A stretch of DNA of 64,000 nt from DASQPA01 sp963757335 (GCA_963757335.1 CAVWRJ010000010.1:124001-188000), one strand, 5' to 3'; counted from the stretch's first letter, positions 32,106 to 44,291 are shown. The notes: generated by a model from the letters alone, not told the origin. Program-made: numbers and translations.

Positions 32106-33974
32106 ATGGCCAGCCCACACGAGGAGTACGACGTCGTCATCGTCGGCGCGGGGATCGCCGGGGCCATCCTTGCGCGGGTGCTGACCCGGGCCGGCAAGCG
32201 CGTGCTGGTTCTCGAAGCGGGCACCGGCACCGCCCGGACCTGGGAGGGATACCTCGACAACCTGGCGAGCTTCTACACCGCGACCGCCAAGACCCCCGAG
32301 TCCCCCTACCCGTTCAACCCCGACGCGCCGCAGCCCAACGTGCTCGACATCGGCATCCCGGGGAGCGGCTACTTCGTGCAGCAGGGGCCGGTGCCGTTCG
32401 GCAGCACCTATACCCGGACGGCGGGCGGCACCACTCTGCACTGGCTGGGCACCTGCCTGCGCATGCTGCCCGAGGACTTCAGGCTGCGCTCGCGTTTCGG
32501 CGTCGGCCTCGACTGGCCGCTCAGCTACGACGACCTCGAGGCCGACTATGGGCTCGCCGAGATGGAGATCGGTGTCTCGGCCGACGTCGCCGAGCAGGAG
32601 TACCTGGGGATCACCTTCCCCGAGGACTACGTCTTTCCCATGCGCAAGATCCCGCTGAGCTGGCTCGACCGGACCCTCGGCCGGACCATCGACGGCCGCA
32701 CCGTCGAGCTCGGGGGGCGGCCCTATGCGCTCCGCGTGCGCAGCACGCCGCAGGGGCGCAACTCGATCCCCAACCCGGACTACCGCTACCCGGAAGGGTA
32801 TGGCCCGCCGGGCGGCCGCGGCTACCGGCCGGTGGGAGCCGTCGATCCGCGGTCGCGCGGGCAGGACCTCGCCCACGACCTCGGCCAGCGCTGCGCCGGC
32901 AACAGCGCCTGTGTCCCGATCTGCCCGATCCAGGCCAAGTACAACGCCCTGAAGAGCCTCGCCCAGGCCGAGACCTCCCGGCTCACGGTCGCCGTCCAGG
33001 CTGTGGCCTCCAGGGTCCTCGCCGGCGCGGACGGCAGGGTGACCGGCGTCGAGTACAAGGCTTACCCGGACCCCGGCTCCCCCGAGCACACGACCCGGGT
33101 GGCGCGGGGCCGGATCTACGTCCTCGCCGCCCACGCGGTGGAGAACGCCAAGCTCCTCCTCGCCTCGGACCTGGCGCGGAGCAGCGACCAGGTGGGGCGC
33201 AACCTCATGGACCACCCGGTGCTGCTGCGCTGGGGGCTCCTCCCCGAGCGGGCGGGCAGCTATCGCGGTCCGCTCTCTACCTCGGGCATCGAGGATCTAA
33301 GGGGAGGCGACTTCCGTCGCGACCATGCGGCCTTCCGGGTGGAGATCGGCAACGACGGCTGGACCTGGCCCACGGGCGCGCCGGAGACCACGGTCCTCGC
33401 GGCGGTCCAGCAGGGAAACCTCTTCGGCTCCCGCCTGCGCGCCTATCTCGCGGATACCCTGCCGCGCCAGATGCGCCTCGGGTTCCTCGTCGAGCAGCCG
33501 CCCGATCCCGCCAACCGGGTCACCGTCGATTCCCAGTACCGGGACGCCCTCGGCAACTTCCGGCCGGTGATCCGCTACTCCTTCTCGGACTATGTGTCAG
33601 CCGGCCTGGCGGCGAGCGACGGCCTGGCGCTCCGTCTCTTCCGGTGGCTGGGGGTGGACGACCGCACCAACCCCGTGGGCAGCTTCGTCAGCTCGTACAC
33701 CTGGCGCAACCAGCTCTTCCTCTGGGGCGGGGCCGGCCACTTTGGGGGTACCCACGTCATGGGGAGCTCGCCGCGGAGCTCCGTCGTCGACTCCTGGCAG
33801 CGGGTGTGGGACCACCCGAACCTCTTCGCCGTGGGCTGCGGCAGCTTCCCCACCATGGGCACCTCGAACCCTACCCTGACCCTGGCGGCCCTGACCTTCC
33901 GCACGGCGCGGGCGATCCTCGACGACCTGCGGCCGGCGGCAGTGTCGGCCACGCCCTTGAGGAGCGACGGCTGA
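32106..33974 (+). CDS. GMC-family FAD oxidoreductase (dehydrogenase large subunit)
   Basis: 622 residues. DVVIVGAGIAGAILARVL is the N-terminal FAD Rossmann motif and VLVLEAG the ribose-binding strand. The GMC core includes GGTTLHWLGTCLRM, and the C-terminal signature GGAGHFGGTHVMGSSPRSS plus GCGSFPTMGTSNPTLTLAAL resembles the His/Asn active-site region of GMC dehydrogenases. CAGNSACVPICPIQAKYNA is a Cys-rich loop seen in membrane sugar dehydrogenases and may ligate an Fe-S cluster. The substrate is probably a sugar or alcohol but is not determined. Its stop overlaps the next start (TGATG). Confidence 0.85.
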   Translation: MASPHEEYDVVIVGAGIAGAILARVLTRAGKRVLVLEAGTGTARTWEGYLDNLASFYTATAKTPESPYPFNPDAPQPNVLDIGIPGSGYFVQQGPVPFGSTYTRTAGGTTLHWLGTCLRMLPEDFRLRSRFGVGLDWPLSYDDLEADYGLAEMEIGVSADVAEQEYLGITFPEDYVFPMRKIPLSWLDRTLGRTIDGRTVELGGRPYALRVRSTPQGRNSIPNPDYRYPEGYGPPGGRGYRPVGAVDPRSRGQDLAHDLGQRCAGNSACVPICPIQAKYNALKSLAQAETSRLTVAVQAVASRVLAGADGRVTGVEYKAYPDPGSPEHTTRVARGRIYVLAAHAVENAKLLLASDLARSSDQVGRNLMDHPVLLRWGLLPERAGSYRGPLSTSGIEDLRGGDFRRDHAAFRVEIGNDGWTWPTGAPETTVLAAVQQGNLFGSRLRAYLADTLPRQMRLGFLVEQPPDPANRVTVDSQYRDALGNFRPVIRYSFSDYVSAGLAASDGLALRLFRWLGVDDRTNPVGSFVSSYTWRNQLFLWGGAGHFGGTHVMGSSPRSSVVDSWQRVWDHPNLFAVGCGSFPTMGTSNPTLTLAALTFRTARAILDDLRPAAVSATPLRSDG

Positions 33975-35035
33975 TGATCCAGACTCTCGAAGATCTGCAC
34001 CAGCACCTGATGGCCGCCGTCCAGCTCGAGCTGTCGGTGATCCCTCCCTACCTCTGCGCCCTCTACACTCTCCATCCGGGCACCAACCAGGAGGTCGCCG
34101 AGATCATCCGCTCGGTGCTCGTCGAGGAGATGCTCCATATGGTCCTCGCGGCCAACGTCTTGAACGCGGTAGGCGGCCAGCCGCGGATCGCCACCCCCGA
34201 CTTCGCACCTCGCTACCCGGCCTATCTGCCGGACGGCGAGAGGAAGTTCAAGATCCACCTCCTGCCCTTCTCTCGGGAGGCGGTCGAGACCTTCCTCAAG
34301 GTCGAGGAGCCATCGTATCAACCCTCTCCGGTCCTCACGGCGTCCGCCGGGTCCACGCGGACCGCCACCCCGCTCCGGGTGGCAGAGATCGGGCCCTATG
34401 CGACGGTGGGGGAGTTTTACCAGGCGATCGTCGATGGTCTTACGTACCTGGTGGAAAGGTTGGGGGAGAAGGCGGTTTTCAGCGGCGATCCAGAGCGCCA
34501 GGTCACCCCGGAGTACTACTACGGCGGCGGCGGAACGGCGATCGTCGTCCGCGATCTGACGGCGGCCCGGGAGGCCCTCTTGCAGATCGTCGACCAGGGG
34601 GAGGGAGAGACGCGCTCGATGTACGACGCCGACGGCGACCTCGCGCATTTTTTCCGCTTCATGGAGATCAAGTACAGGCGACGCTATGCGCCCGAACAGA
34701 AGGACGCCCTCCACGCCGGGTCCTTCGACCCGCCCGCGGGCGAGGCGTTCGCCGTCGACTACGCCACGGTCTACCCCATGCTCGCCGACCCGCATCTCGA
34801 AGACTATCCGGAAGGCGAGCTGCGCGAGGCCGTCCGCGCCTTCGACGCCCTCTACTCCGAGCTCCTCCGCCAGCTGGAGCGCTCCTTCGATGGCGCGCCC
34901 GACCAGCTCCTGCCGGCCGTGGGCACCATGTTCGCCCTCAAGTACAAGGCCCTGGAGCTGCTCAAGAATCCCCTTCCCGGAAGGCCGGGGCTGCATGCCG
35001 GCCCGGTGTTCGCGTACGTGCACGAGGAGAGGTGA
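33974..35035 (+). CDS. Ferritin-like VioB/IPD-synthase-type protein
   Basis: 353 residues from ATG 33974. The ferritin-like bundle starts LHQHLMAAVQLELSVIPPY and continues VLVEEMLHMVLAANVLNAVG, giving Glu and E..H metal ligands of the iminophenylpyruvate-dimer-synthase (IPD) family related to VioB and RebD/StaD partners. AHFFRFMEIKYRRRY supplies further ligands. Stand-alone IPD-family proteins are widespread and mostly uncharacterised. Translational overlap with the GMC gene implies a joint role, for example oxidative tailoring of a small molecule. Confidence 0.75.
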   Translation: MIQTLEDLHQHLMAAVQLELSVIPPYLCALYTLHPGTNQEVAEIIRSVLVEEMLHMVLAANVLNAVGGQPRIATPDFAPRYPAYLPDGERKFKIHLLPFSREAVETFLKVEEPSYQPSPVLTASAGSTRTATPLRVAEIGPYATVGEFYQAIVDGLTYLVERLGEKAVFSGDPERQVTPEYYYGGGGTAIVVRDLTAAREALLQIVDQGEGETRSMYDADGDLAHFFRFMEIKYRRRYAPEQKDALHAGSFDPPAGEAFAVDYATVYPMLADPHLEDYPEGELREAVRAFDALYSELLRQLERSFDGAPDQLLPAVGTMFALKYKALELLKNPLPGRPGLHAGPVFAYVHEER

Positions 35036-35077
35036 GGCCGCGGTCCCTACGGACTGCGAGTTACGGGCCCCCCTCCG

Positions 35078-36334
35078 CTACGGCGTCAGCAGGCGGGCAT
35101 AGACATCGCTCACCCCATCGTCCGGCTGGTAGTCCCAGACCACCACGACCTGCCCGTTCGGACCGGCGGCGATGCCTCCCGCGGATTGATCGCCGGCGGT
35201 CGTCTGGTTCACCAGGAAGTCGCGGGAGAGCGGCGTCCCGTCGGCGGCAAAGGCGCGCCCGAAGATGCCCCAGCCGTCCCCGTCGCGGCCGTCCTCCTGG
35301 GTCCAGACGATGACGAAACCGCCGGCCGGGAGGGTGACGACCAGCGGGTACACCTGGAAGCTCGCCGGCCGCTTGGCGACGAGGAAGGGGGCGCTCTGCG
35401 GCGTGCCGTCGGCCGCGAGACGGCGGGCGAGGAGGCCGTGCTCGGGCCAGGTGACGACCAGGCTGCCATCGGCGTTCCGGGCGAGGTGACCGCCGCCCTG
35501 GGTGCTGTCGCAGCAGGAGGGAGAGGTGAGCCGTACCTGGCTGGTCACCCTGCCCCGGAAGGTGAAGCGGGTGAGTTGGATGCCGACGTGCAGCCCATCG
35601 AACTGCTCGATCATGGCGGTGAGCGCCCCGCCGGTCCCCCAGACCAGGCCGGTCGGAAAGGCGCTCAGGCTGTCGCCCTCGCCACGGGGGTGGCCGGAAC
35701 CGATGACGAAAGCTGCGGTCAGGGGTGAGCCGTCGGCATTGAAGACCTGGGCCATGGCGTTGGTGTAGAGGTCGGGGGTGGCGTACTCGACCCAGGCGAC
35801 CGCGAAGCGCCCTTGCGGCCCCAGGGCGACGATACCGGCTTGAGTCGGGGCGTCGATCGCGGGTCCCAGCGGTGCGGCGTGGCGGTCGAAGCGCCGGAAG
35901 CGCCCCTTGTAAGGGCCGCGGGCGACGTCCTGCTGCCCCCAAAAGACGAGAAAGCTGCCGTCCGTGGCAGTGGTGATCCCGGAGACCGCCTGTGTCAGGC
36001 CCGCCTTCTCGATCAGCAGGAACTCGCCGCTCTCGGGGCTGCCGTCCCGGGCGAAGAGCCGCGCGTGGATGACGCTACGGAGGAAGGACTCGTTCGCCCA
36101 GGCGACGATGAAGCCGCCGTCCGGGAAGAAGGCCACGGTGGGGGACCGGTGCAGGCCCTGCGAGCTGACGTTGACTTTGATCTCCGGCCCCCGCGGCAGC
36201 GGGGGCGTCCCGGCGGCCCCGGCGGTACCGGCGGCGGTAGCCGCGCCAGCCCTGCCAAAGCCGGCTGGAAGGACGAGAAAGGCGAGGAGGAGGGTTTTTA
36301 GGGTTCGGGATCTCATCCTCCAAGCATACGCCAT
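35078..36334 (-). CDS. Secreted beta-propeller-like protein
   Basis: 418 residues with signal peptide (TLKTLLLAFLVLPAGFGRAG). The mature part has recurring motifs of the type PTVAFFPDGGFIVAWANE, TDGSFLVFWGQQ, PQGRFAVAWVEYA, ADGSLVVTWPEHG, PAGGFVIVWTQED and PNGQVVVVWDY, about six to seven blades of DGxFVVxW repeats. This is the layout of extracellular beta-propellers. No enzyme motif. The start is uncertain: a second Met six residues on has GGAGG directly abutting it. It is convergent with the ferritin-like gene. Confidence 0.6.
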   Translation of the reverse strand: MAYAWRMRSRTLKTLLLAFLVLPAGFGRAGAATAAGTAGAAGTPPLPRGPEIKVNVSSQGLHRSPTVAFFPDGGFIVAWANESFLRSVIHARLFARDGSPESGEFLLIEKAGLTQAVSGITTATDGSFLVFWGQQDVARGPYKGRFRRFDRHAAPLGPAIDAPTQAGIVALGPQGRFAVAWVEYATPDLYTNAMAQVFNADGSPLTAAFVIGSGHPRGEGDSLSAFPTGLVWGTGGALTAMIEQFDGLHVGIQLTRFTFRGRVTSQVRLTSPSCCDSTQGGGHLARNADGSLVVTWPEHGLLARRLAADGTPQSAPFLVAKRPASFQVYPLVVTLPAGGFVIVWTQEDGRDGDGWGIFGRAFAADGTPLSRDFLVNQTTAGDQSAGGIAAGPNGQVVVVWDYQPDDGVSDVYARLLTP

Positions 36335-36476
36335 TTATGTAATATCAACATTATTCTTTGACCGTCGCGTGGTCGCCGAGTCGATTCCTCGCCATCCGGA
36401 GAGGGCGGAAGTCGCGGCCTCCCCCCAGGTATAGAATCCTTCCGGCAGCCGTCCCTGACCGGCCCGGAGGAGACCG

Positions 36477-38423
<1,947 letters not shown>

Positions 38424-38613
38424 GGACGTAGTGCCTCCTTTGCCACTTGCTTTTGTAAACGGGTTTCATGATACAGTGACATTATTCCCTGAGCGCGAGG
38501 CCCCTCTCTCCGGTGGTGCACCCGAAGACACTGCGAAGTGTCCCAAGGACACGGCGAGGTGCACCGGGCAGCCTTCCTCACCCTACCGACCTTCTCCGAC
38601 CGTTCCGACCGCC

Positions 38614-40347
38614 ATGGCACGCCTGACCGCGGTCGCTCCGCTCTTCGTGCTCGCGGCAGCCCTCTCCGTCGCTCCTCAGGCAACCTCGGCGACATCGGCC
38701 GGGCCGTCGAGCTTCCCACCCGCCGAGGGCTCCCTCTACACCCGGCCGGTGGCGGTGACAGCCCCGGGGTGGGTGCGGGTGCCGCTCGACCTCACCACCC
38801 TGCGGCACCTGACGCCGGGGAGCTCCCCCGGTGCCGATCTGCGCGTCTTCTCCCCGGGGGGAATGGAGGTGGCGAGCCGGGTGGCCCCCTATCTGCCGGG
38901 CGCTTTGGGACGGGTCGAGACCGTCCCCGAGCCGTCGCTCGCCATTACCAGCCGCGAGGCCGACTGCTCGCATCCGGCCGCCACCTTGACCGTCTGCCGG
39001 CTGGTGCTGCCGGCCTCGGGGCAGGTGCTGAAACGGCTCCTGCTCGAAATCGGAGGAGGCAGCGGCGGCGAGATCGGTTTCCGGCTCTACGAGCCGCGGG
39101 CCGCCCGCTGGCGGCAGCTCGCCGAGGGCGCCTGGCCGGCGGGCACCGCGAGTGCTTCCACGACGCTTCCGGGTACTCCCAACACCGGCGGCACTGGCGG
39201 CACCGGCGGTGTTGGCGCGGGGCATGAGATCGCCCTGCCGGCCGAGCCGGTGACCGGCGACGCCCTGCGTCTGGAGCTCTACGGCGCAACCGTCGGGCCC
39301 GAGCTCAAGAGTTTCAGCGCCGAGCTGGCGATCGAGGCGGTCCTCTTCTACGCCGAGGAGCCGGGCTCCTACACCCTGGCCTATGGCGGCTCCGCCGCGG
39401 GCAGGAAGGAGCTGCCGCGCTCGCCGCCGCCACCGCGGGCGGCTCTGGAGACCTCCTGGCTGACCCCCGGGCCTGAGGAGGAGCACGCGCCGCCCCCCCT
39501 GCCGAGGTCGGCGGTCGAGCCCGGCAATCCCCTCGTGGAATCCCGCTTCGCCCTCTCCTTCAAGATCGCGGCGCCGGAGGCGCGGCCGGGGAGCCTGGTC
39601 CGCCTCGAGGTGCCGACGGCGGTCTACGGCCCGGCCCGTCCGGACCTCGCCGACCTGCGGCTCGCCGCGGGTGGCCGCCAGATCCCCTACCTGCGCTGGA
39701 CCGCGCCCGTCCCCGCCCTCGTCCGCGAGACCTCCGCCCAGCCGGTGCGCTCCTGGGACCGGCGCGGCCCAGGCGGGGCGAGCCGTATCGACCTCGACCT
39801 GCCGCAGACCGGCCTGCCGCTCACCCAGCTGCTGCTCACCGCTCCCCCCATGCCGCTCAGGCGGGGCCTCGCCCTGCACTACATGGAGCCGGCCCGGCCT
39901 GGGGTGGCGGCAGGGGAGCAGGTGGCGGCGCGCGCCGTCTGGCAGTGCGTGCCACGGCCGGCGCTCCCCTGCCGCCACCTGCTCCCCCTGGACGGCCGGG
40001 CGCCGCGCCTCCTCGCTCTGCGCTTCGAGGACGGCGACAACCCGCCGCTCGGCAACCTCGACCTCTCGCTCTGGCGGCGCGACGACGTGCTCGTCTTCGT
40101 CTGGCCGGAGCATGGCGAGGTGCGCCTCCTCGCCGGGGCGCGCGACCTCGAGGCCCCGAACTACGACCTGGCCGCTCTCGGCGACCAGCTCCTCGCCCGC
40201 CCCTGGCGGCCGGCGGAGATCGACCAGAGCGGCAACGGCGCCCCGGCGCCGCCCTGGTCGCGCTGGGTGATGCCGCTCACCCTCGGGCTCGCCACCCTCC
40301 TCCTGCTCTTTCTCCTCAGGCGTGTCCTCCGGGCGGCGACCCCCTAG
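38614..40347 (+). CDS. DUF3999-type secreted/membrane-anchored protein
   Basis: 577 residues from ATG 38614. Signal peptide (LTAVAPLFVLAAALSVAP), a large periplasmic beta-rich region (YTRPVAVTAPGWVRVPLD early, SRIDLDLPQTGLPLTQLLL late) and a single C-terminal membrane helix (VMPLTLGLATLLLLFLLRRVL). The layout agrees with DUF3999. A TGGTGGTGGVGAG patch from 9-bp repeats lies near residue 195. The 38424-38613 gap has a GTGTCC/GGACAC hairpin and a TACAGT-like -10 at about 38470. Function unknown. Confidence 0.6.
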   Translation: MARLTAVAPLFVLAAALSVAPQATSATSAGPSSFPPAEGSLYTRPVAVTAPGWVRVPLDLTTLRHLTPGSSPGADLRVFSPGGMEVASRVAPYLPGALGRVETVPEPSLAITSREADCSHPAATLTVCRLVLPASGQVLKRLLLEIGGGSGGEIGFRLYEPRAARWRQLAEGAWPAGTASASTTLPGTPNTGGTGGTGGVGAGHEIALPAEPVTGDALRLELYGATVGPELKSFSAELAIEAVLFYAEEPGSYTLAYGGSAAGRKELPRSPPPPRAALETSWLTPGPEEEHAPPPLPRSAVEPGNPLVESRFALSFKIAAPEARPGSLVRLEVPTAVYGPARPDLADLRLAAGGRQIPYLRWTAPVPALVRETSAQPVRSWDRRGPGGASRIDLDLPQTGLPLTQLLLTAPPMPLRRGLALHYMEPARPGVAAGEQVAARAVWQCVPRPALPCRHLLPLDGRAPRLLALRFEDGDNPPLGNLDLSLWRRDDVLVFVWPEHGEVRLLAGARDLEAPNYDLAALGDQLLARPWRPAEIDQSGNGAPAPPWSRWVMPLTLGLATLLLLFLLRRVLRAATP

Positions 40348-40470
40348 GGGAACCGCCGTTCGCCGGTCGGCCACCGCCGTTCGCCGGAAAGGGGGTGACC
40401 GCGGCCGGCCGCTCCCCTACCTTGACGTTGCGGGCCAGCGCTCTCGCCGCCCGTAACAGAAGGAGATGAC

Positions 40471-41241
40471 ATGAGAAACTCGCGAGCGGGTGCGATCCAG
40501 CCCCGGCTCCTGATCGGCCTGGCGATTCTGGCCCTGGGGGCGCTTCTCGCCCTCGAGAGCCTGGACGTCTTTCACCTCCACATCCGCTGGTCGGAGTACT
40601 GGCCGGTGATCCTCATCGTCCTCGGCCTCGCCCGCATCCTCCAGCCGGGGCGGCGCCGGGGCGGCGGTTTCATCATGCTCTTCGTCGGCGGCTGGTTCCT
40701 GGTCCGGAACCTGACCGGCTACGATCTCGACCGGTTCTTCTTCCCCTTCCTCCTCCTCCTCGTGGGCGCGTCGATCGTCCTCTGCTCCTTGAGAGGCGGC
40801 CGGCGGCGCGGCCCGTGGACCGCTACCGGTACCGGTACCAGTGCGGGTGCTTGTTCAGGCGGAGGGGTAGGAGCGGATGGGAGCGCCTCCCTCCACCCTT
40901 TTGCCATCCTCGGCAGAGCGAGCGCGGCGAGTAGCTCGCAGGAGTTTCGCGGCGGCTCCGCCACCGCCCTCCTGGGGAGCAGCGTCGTCGACCTCCGCGG
41001 GGCGGCCATCCCGGCGGGGGAGGAGGCGGTGATCGACGCCGTCGCCTTCTGGGGCGGAGTCGTCCTCCTCGTCCCCGAGACCTGGGCGGTGAGCCTGCAG
41101 GGAATCCCGATCCTCGGCGGCTTCCACGACTACACCCAGCCGCCGCCCGGCGGCTCGTCCCAGCACCTGGTCGTCCGTGGGGTCGCCTTGATGGGCGGGG
41201 TCGAGGTGAGGAACCGAACGGAGCCCGAGGACCTCCGGTAG
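40471..41241 (+). CDS. LiaF-like membrane protein
   Basis: 256 residues. The N-terminal half contains about four membrane helices (LLIGLAILALGALLALESL, YWPVILIVLGLARIL, GFIMLFVGGWFLVRNLTG, FFFPFLLLLVGASIVLC), as in DUF5668. The C-terminal half (SSQEFRGGSATALLGSSVVD and HLVVRGVALMGGVEVRN) matches the LiaF C-terminal beta domain. LiaF proteins restrain or tune envelope-stress kinases. Here a LytS-type kinase starts immediately after its stop, supporting a sensing unit. Confidence 0.75.
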   Translation: MRNSRAGAIQPRLLIGLAILALGALLALESLDVFHLHIRWSEYWPVILIVLGLARILQPGRRRGGGFIMLFVGGWFLVRNLTGYDLDRFFFPFLLLLVGASIVLCSLRGGRRRGPWTATGTGTSAGACSGGGVGADGSASLHPFAILGRASAASSSQEFRGGSATALLGSSVVDLRGAAIPAGEEAVIDAVAFWGGVVLLVPETWAVSLQGIPILGGFHDYTQPPPGGSSQHLVVRGVALMGGVEVRNRTEPEDLR

Positions 41242-42368
41242 ATGCATCCGATCCTCGACCGCCGCGGTCGGCTCGGCCTCTACCTGCTCGCCTGGCTGCC
41301 GCTCCTCCCCCTGGTCGCGGGCCTCCTCTTCCTGCTCGGAGGGGCCGCCTGGGGGGAGGCGTTCGCGCTCGCCCTCCCCCCGCTCGTCGTCTACGCCTAT
41401 CTCTGCCTCGCCGCCTGGTACGTCTGCCGGGCGCTGCCCTTGAAGACCGCCGAACCGCTCGCGCTCCTCATCACCCACGGGCTCTCGGCGGTGCTCTCGG
41501 CCGGCCTCTGGGTGCTCCTGGGCGAGGGCTGGGCCTGGAGCCTCGCCCAGCTGGGGGCGTTCCCCGGCGCGGCGGCACCCTATGCGCGCAGCATGCCCGC
41601 CCTCTTCGGCCTCGGCGTTCCCCTCTACCTCGTGGCGGTCGTCCTCCACTACCTGCTCCTCGCGGTCGAGGAGTCGCGGGCGGCGGAGAGCCGGGCGCTC
41701 GAAGACCGGGTGCTGGCGCGGGAGGCGGAGCTCCGGGCGCTCAAGGCGCAGCTCGATCCCCACTTCCTCTTCAACAGCCTGAACGCGGTCGCCGCCCTCG
41801 CCGGGAGCGACCCGGGAGCGGCGCGCAAGATGGCGATCCTCCTCTCCGAGTTTCTCCGCCGGAGCCTGGGGCTCGGCGGACGCGCGGCGATCCCCCTGGC
41901 CGAGGAGCTGGCGCACGCCGCGAGCTATCTGGCGATCGAGCGGGTGCGCTTCGGCGATCGGCTGACGGTCGAAGAGGCGATCGAGGAGGCCAGCCGGGCG
42001 TGCCTCGTGCCCCCCCTCGTCCTCCAGCCGCTGGTCGAGAACGCCGTCCGCCACGGGGTGGCGGAGCTTCTCGAAGGGGGGGTGATCCGGATCGAGGCCC
42101 GGGTAGTGGACGGCCGTCTGGCGCTCGCGGTCGAGAATCCCTGCGACGCTCTCCACCCGGCGGGCCCGCCGGTACCGCGCGGCGGGGTCGGAGCGGGGGG
42201 GCAGGCGGAGTGGGGCTCCGAAACGTCGCCGCCCAGCTCGCCGCCCGCTACGGGGAGGCGGGGCGGCTCGCGGTGACCGTGCCGCCCGGCCGCTTCCGGG
42301 TGGAGCTCACCCTCCCGGCGGAGACCGCGATCGAGGGAAGGATCGAGAGGAGAATCGATGGGATCTGA
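41242..42368 (+). CDS. LytS-type sensor histidine kinase, one frameshift
   Basis: Five to six membrane helices (YLLAWLPLLPLVAGLLFLLG onward) are followed by a coiled linker and a HisKA-LytS domain: DPHFLFNSLNAVAALAG holds the phospho-acceptor His, and LQPLVENAVRHGVAEL the N box. The last G box is reached only after a frame change at a G7 run (42195-42201): GGVGLRNVAAQLAARYG then follows in frame to the stop at 42368. The frameshift is probably a sequencing error. It directly follows the LiaF-like gene and its stop overlaps the regulator gene. Confidence 0.8.
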
Positions 42369-43147
42369 CCCGCGACCGCCGCAGACCGCTGCGGGCCATC
42401 GTGGTCGACGACGAGGAGTCGGCGCGGGCCCTCCTCACGGAGTACCTCGCGGCTCACCCCGAGGTCGAAGTGGTGGCCCAGTGCGTCAACGGCTTCGAGG
42501 CGGTCAAGGCGGTCGCCGAGCTTGCCCCCGACCTCCTCTTCCTCGACATCCAGATGCCCAAGCTCTCCGGCTTCGAGGTGCTGGAGCTGATGGGGACCCG
42601 CGCCGGGGAACCGGGGCCGGCAGTGATCTTCACCACCGCCTGGGACCAGTACGCCGTCCAGGCTTTCGAGGTTCATGCCGTGGACTACCTCCTGAAGCCG
42701 TTCCCGCCCGAGCGGCTGGCCGCCGCCCTCGCCCGGGCCGAGGAGCGCCTGGCGCGCGGCGAGCCCCCGGTCTGGGGAGCGCTGGTGCGCGCCGGCCAGG
42801 CCGGCAGACTCCGCGACTCCCCCTACCTCGACCGCATCCTCGTCCGCGAGGAGTCGCGGATCGTCGTCCTCCCGGTCGAGCGGCTCGACTATGCCGAGGC
42901 GCGGGACGACTCGGTGCTCTTGAAGGCCGGCGGCGAGAAGCACTCGAAGCCGCAGACTCTGGCCGAGCTCGAAACGGCCCTCGACCCCGCCCGCTTCGTG
43001 CGCATCCACCGCTCCTACCTTCTGAACGTCGAGCGCCTGGAGCGGCTGGAGCTCTACGCCAAGGACAGCCGGGTGGCGATCCTCGCCGACGGCACCCGCC
43101 TGCCGGTGTCGCGGGCGGGCTACGCGCGGTTGAAGGAGCTGCTATAA
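42358..43147 (+). CDS. LytTR response regulator, one frameshift near the start
   Basis: The ATG at 42358 has a GAGAGGAG site, but its frame must shift within the first ~15 codons (about 42364-42385) to enter the regulator frame LRAIVVDDEESARALL. Without this, the first beta-strand would be lost. Receiver: phospho-Asp in LLFLDIQMPK; Lys in YLLKPF. The LytTR DNA-binding domain spans residues ~145-260 (FVRIHRSYLLNVERLER). It pairs with the adjacent LytS kinase. Confidence 0.8.
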
Positions 43148-43157
43148 AAGGCGGCGG

Positions 43158-44291
43158 ATGACCGTTCTCCGCCTCCGCACCGGCACCGTCCGCCTGCTCC
43201 TCGTGGGGGCCGGGCACGCCCACCTGGAGATCCTCCGCCGGCTTAGCCTGGAGCCGCTCGGGGTCACCCTGACCGTGGTCTCCCCGTCGCCCCGGCACCA
43301 CTACTCGGGGATGGTCCCCGGCTATCTCCAGGGCACCTACGAGGAGGACGAGATCTCGGTCGACGTGGCGCGCCTCGCCGAACGGGCCGGTGGGAGCTTC
43401 GAGGCGGGGAGCGCGGTGGCGATCGATCCGCGGCGGCAGGCGGTGCAGCTCGCGAACGGCGAGGAGCTGACCTACGACCTCGTCTCCTTCGCCGTGGGCT
43501 CCGACACCGCCGGGGCGGCGGCCCCCGAGATCGCCGCCCACGCCCAGCGGGTCAAACCGCTCGCCCGGGTCGCCGCCCTCCGCGCCCGGCTCCTCGAGCT
43601 GTCTCAGGCCGGCGGCGAGCGGCGGGCGGTGGTCGTCGGCGGCGGAGCGGCGGGAGTCGAGGTGGTCTTCGCCTGCGCCCGGGTGCTCGACGCGGCCGGC
43701 GGAAGGCGACAGTTGGCGCTCGTCGACTCCGGGCCGGAGATCCTCCCCGGCTACACCGACCGCTGCCGCACCCTCGCCCGCCGGCTCCTCGCAGGGCGCG
43801 GGATCGAGGTGCTGACGGGGAAGCGGGTCTCCGCCGTGGGCGCCGGGGCGGTCGAGCTCGCTGGGGGCGGCACGGTGCCTTCCGACCTCACGATCTGGCT
43901 GACCGGGGCGGTCGCCCTGCCGCTCTTCGCGGGTGCCGGCCTGCCCCTGGACGAGCGCGGGTTCCTGATCCTTGACGACAGCCTCCGCTCGCTCGCCGAC
44001 CCGCGGATCTTCGCCGCCGGGGACTGCGGCACCCTGGCCCACTATCCCGACACCCCCAAGGCCGGGGTCTACGCGGTGCGCGAGGCGCCGTTCCTCTGGT
44101 CGAGCCTCAAAGCCACCCTGGAGGGGCGGCGGCCGCCGAGCTACGTGCCGCAGTCCGGCTTCCTCTCGCTCTTGAACACCGCCGACGGCCGCGCCCTCCT
44201 CCAGTACAAGGGGCAGGTCGCCCACAGCCGCTGGGCGTTCGCACTGAAGGATTGGATCGACCGGCGGTTTCTGCGGAAGTATCAGGGGTGA
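43158..44291 (+). CDS. FAD-dependent oxidoreductase, SelD-N-terminal type
   Basis: 377 residues. LLLVGAGHAHLEILRRL is the FAD-binding start and PRHHYSGMVPGYLQGTYEED the diagnostic segment of the pyridine-nucleotide-disulfide oxidoreductase family that is often fused to selenophosphate synthetase (TIGR03169). A second Rossmann fold is VVVGGGAAGVEVVFACARVL. Redox-active CxxC is absent. LADPRIFAAGDCGTL binds FAD at the end. No SelD domain or selD gene is present here, so it is a stand-alone form with unknown electron acceptor. Confidence 0.75.
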   Translation: MTVLRLRTGTVRLLLVGAGHAHLEILRRLSLEPLGVTLTVVSPSPRHHYSGMVPGYLQGTYEEDEISVDVARLAERAGGSFEAGSAVAIDPRRQAVQLANGEELTYDLVSFAVGSDTAGAAAPEIAAHAQRVKPLARVAALRARLLELSQAGGERRAVVVGGGAAGVEVVFACARVLDAAGGRRQLALVDSGPEILPGYTDRCRTLARRLLAGRGIEVLTGKRVSAVGAGAVELAGGGTVPSDLTIWLTGAVALPLFAGAGLPLDERGFLILDDSLRSLADPRIFAAGDCGTLAHYPDTPKAGVYAVREAPFLWSSLKATLEGRRPPSYVPQSGFLSLLNTADGRALLQYKGQVAHSRWAFALKDWIDRRFLRKYQG

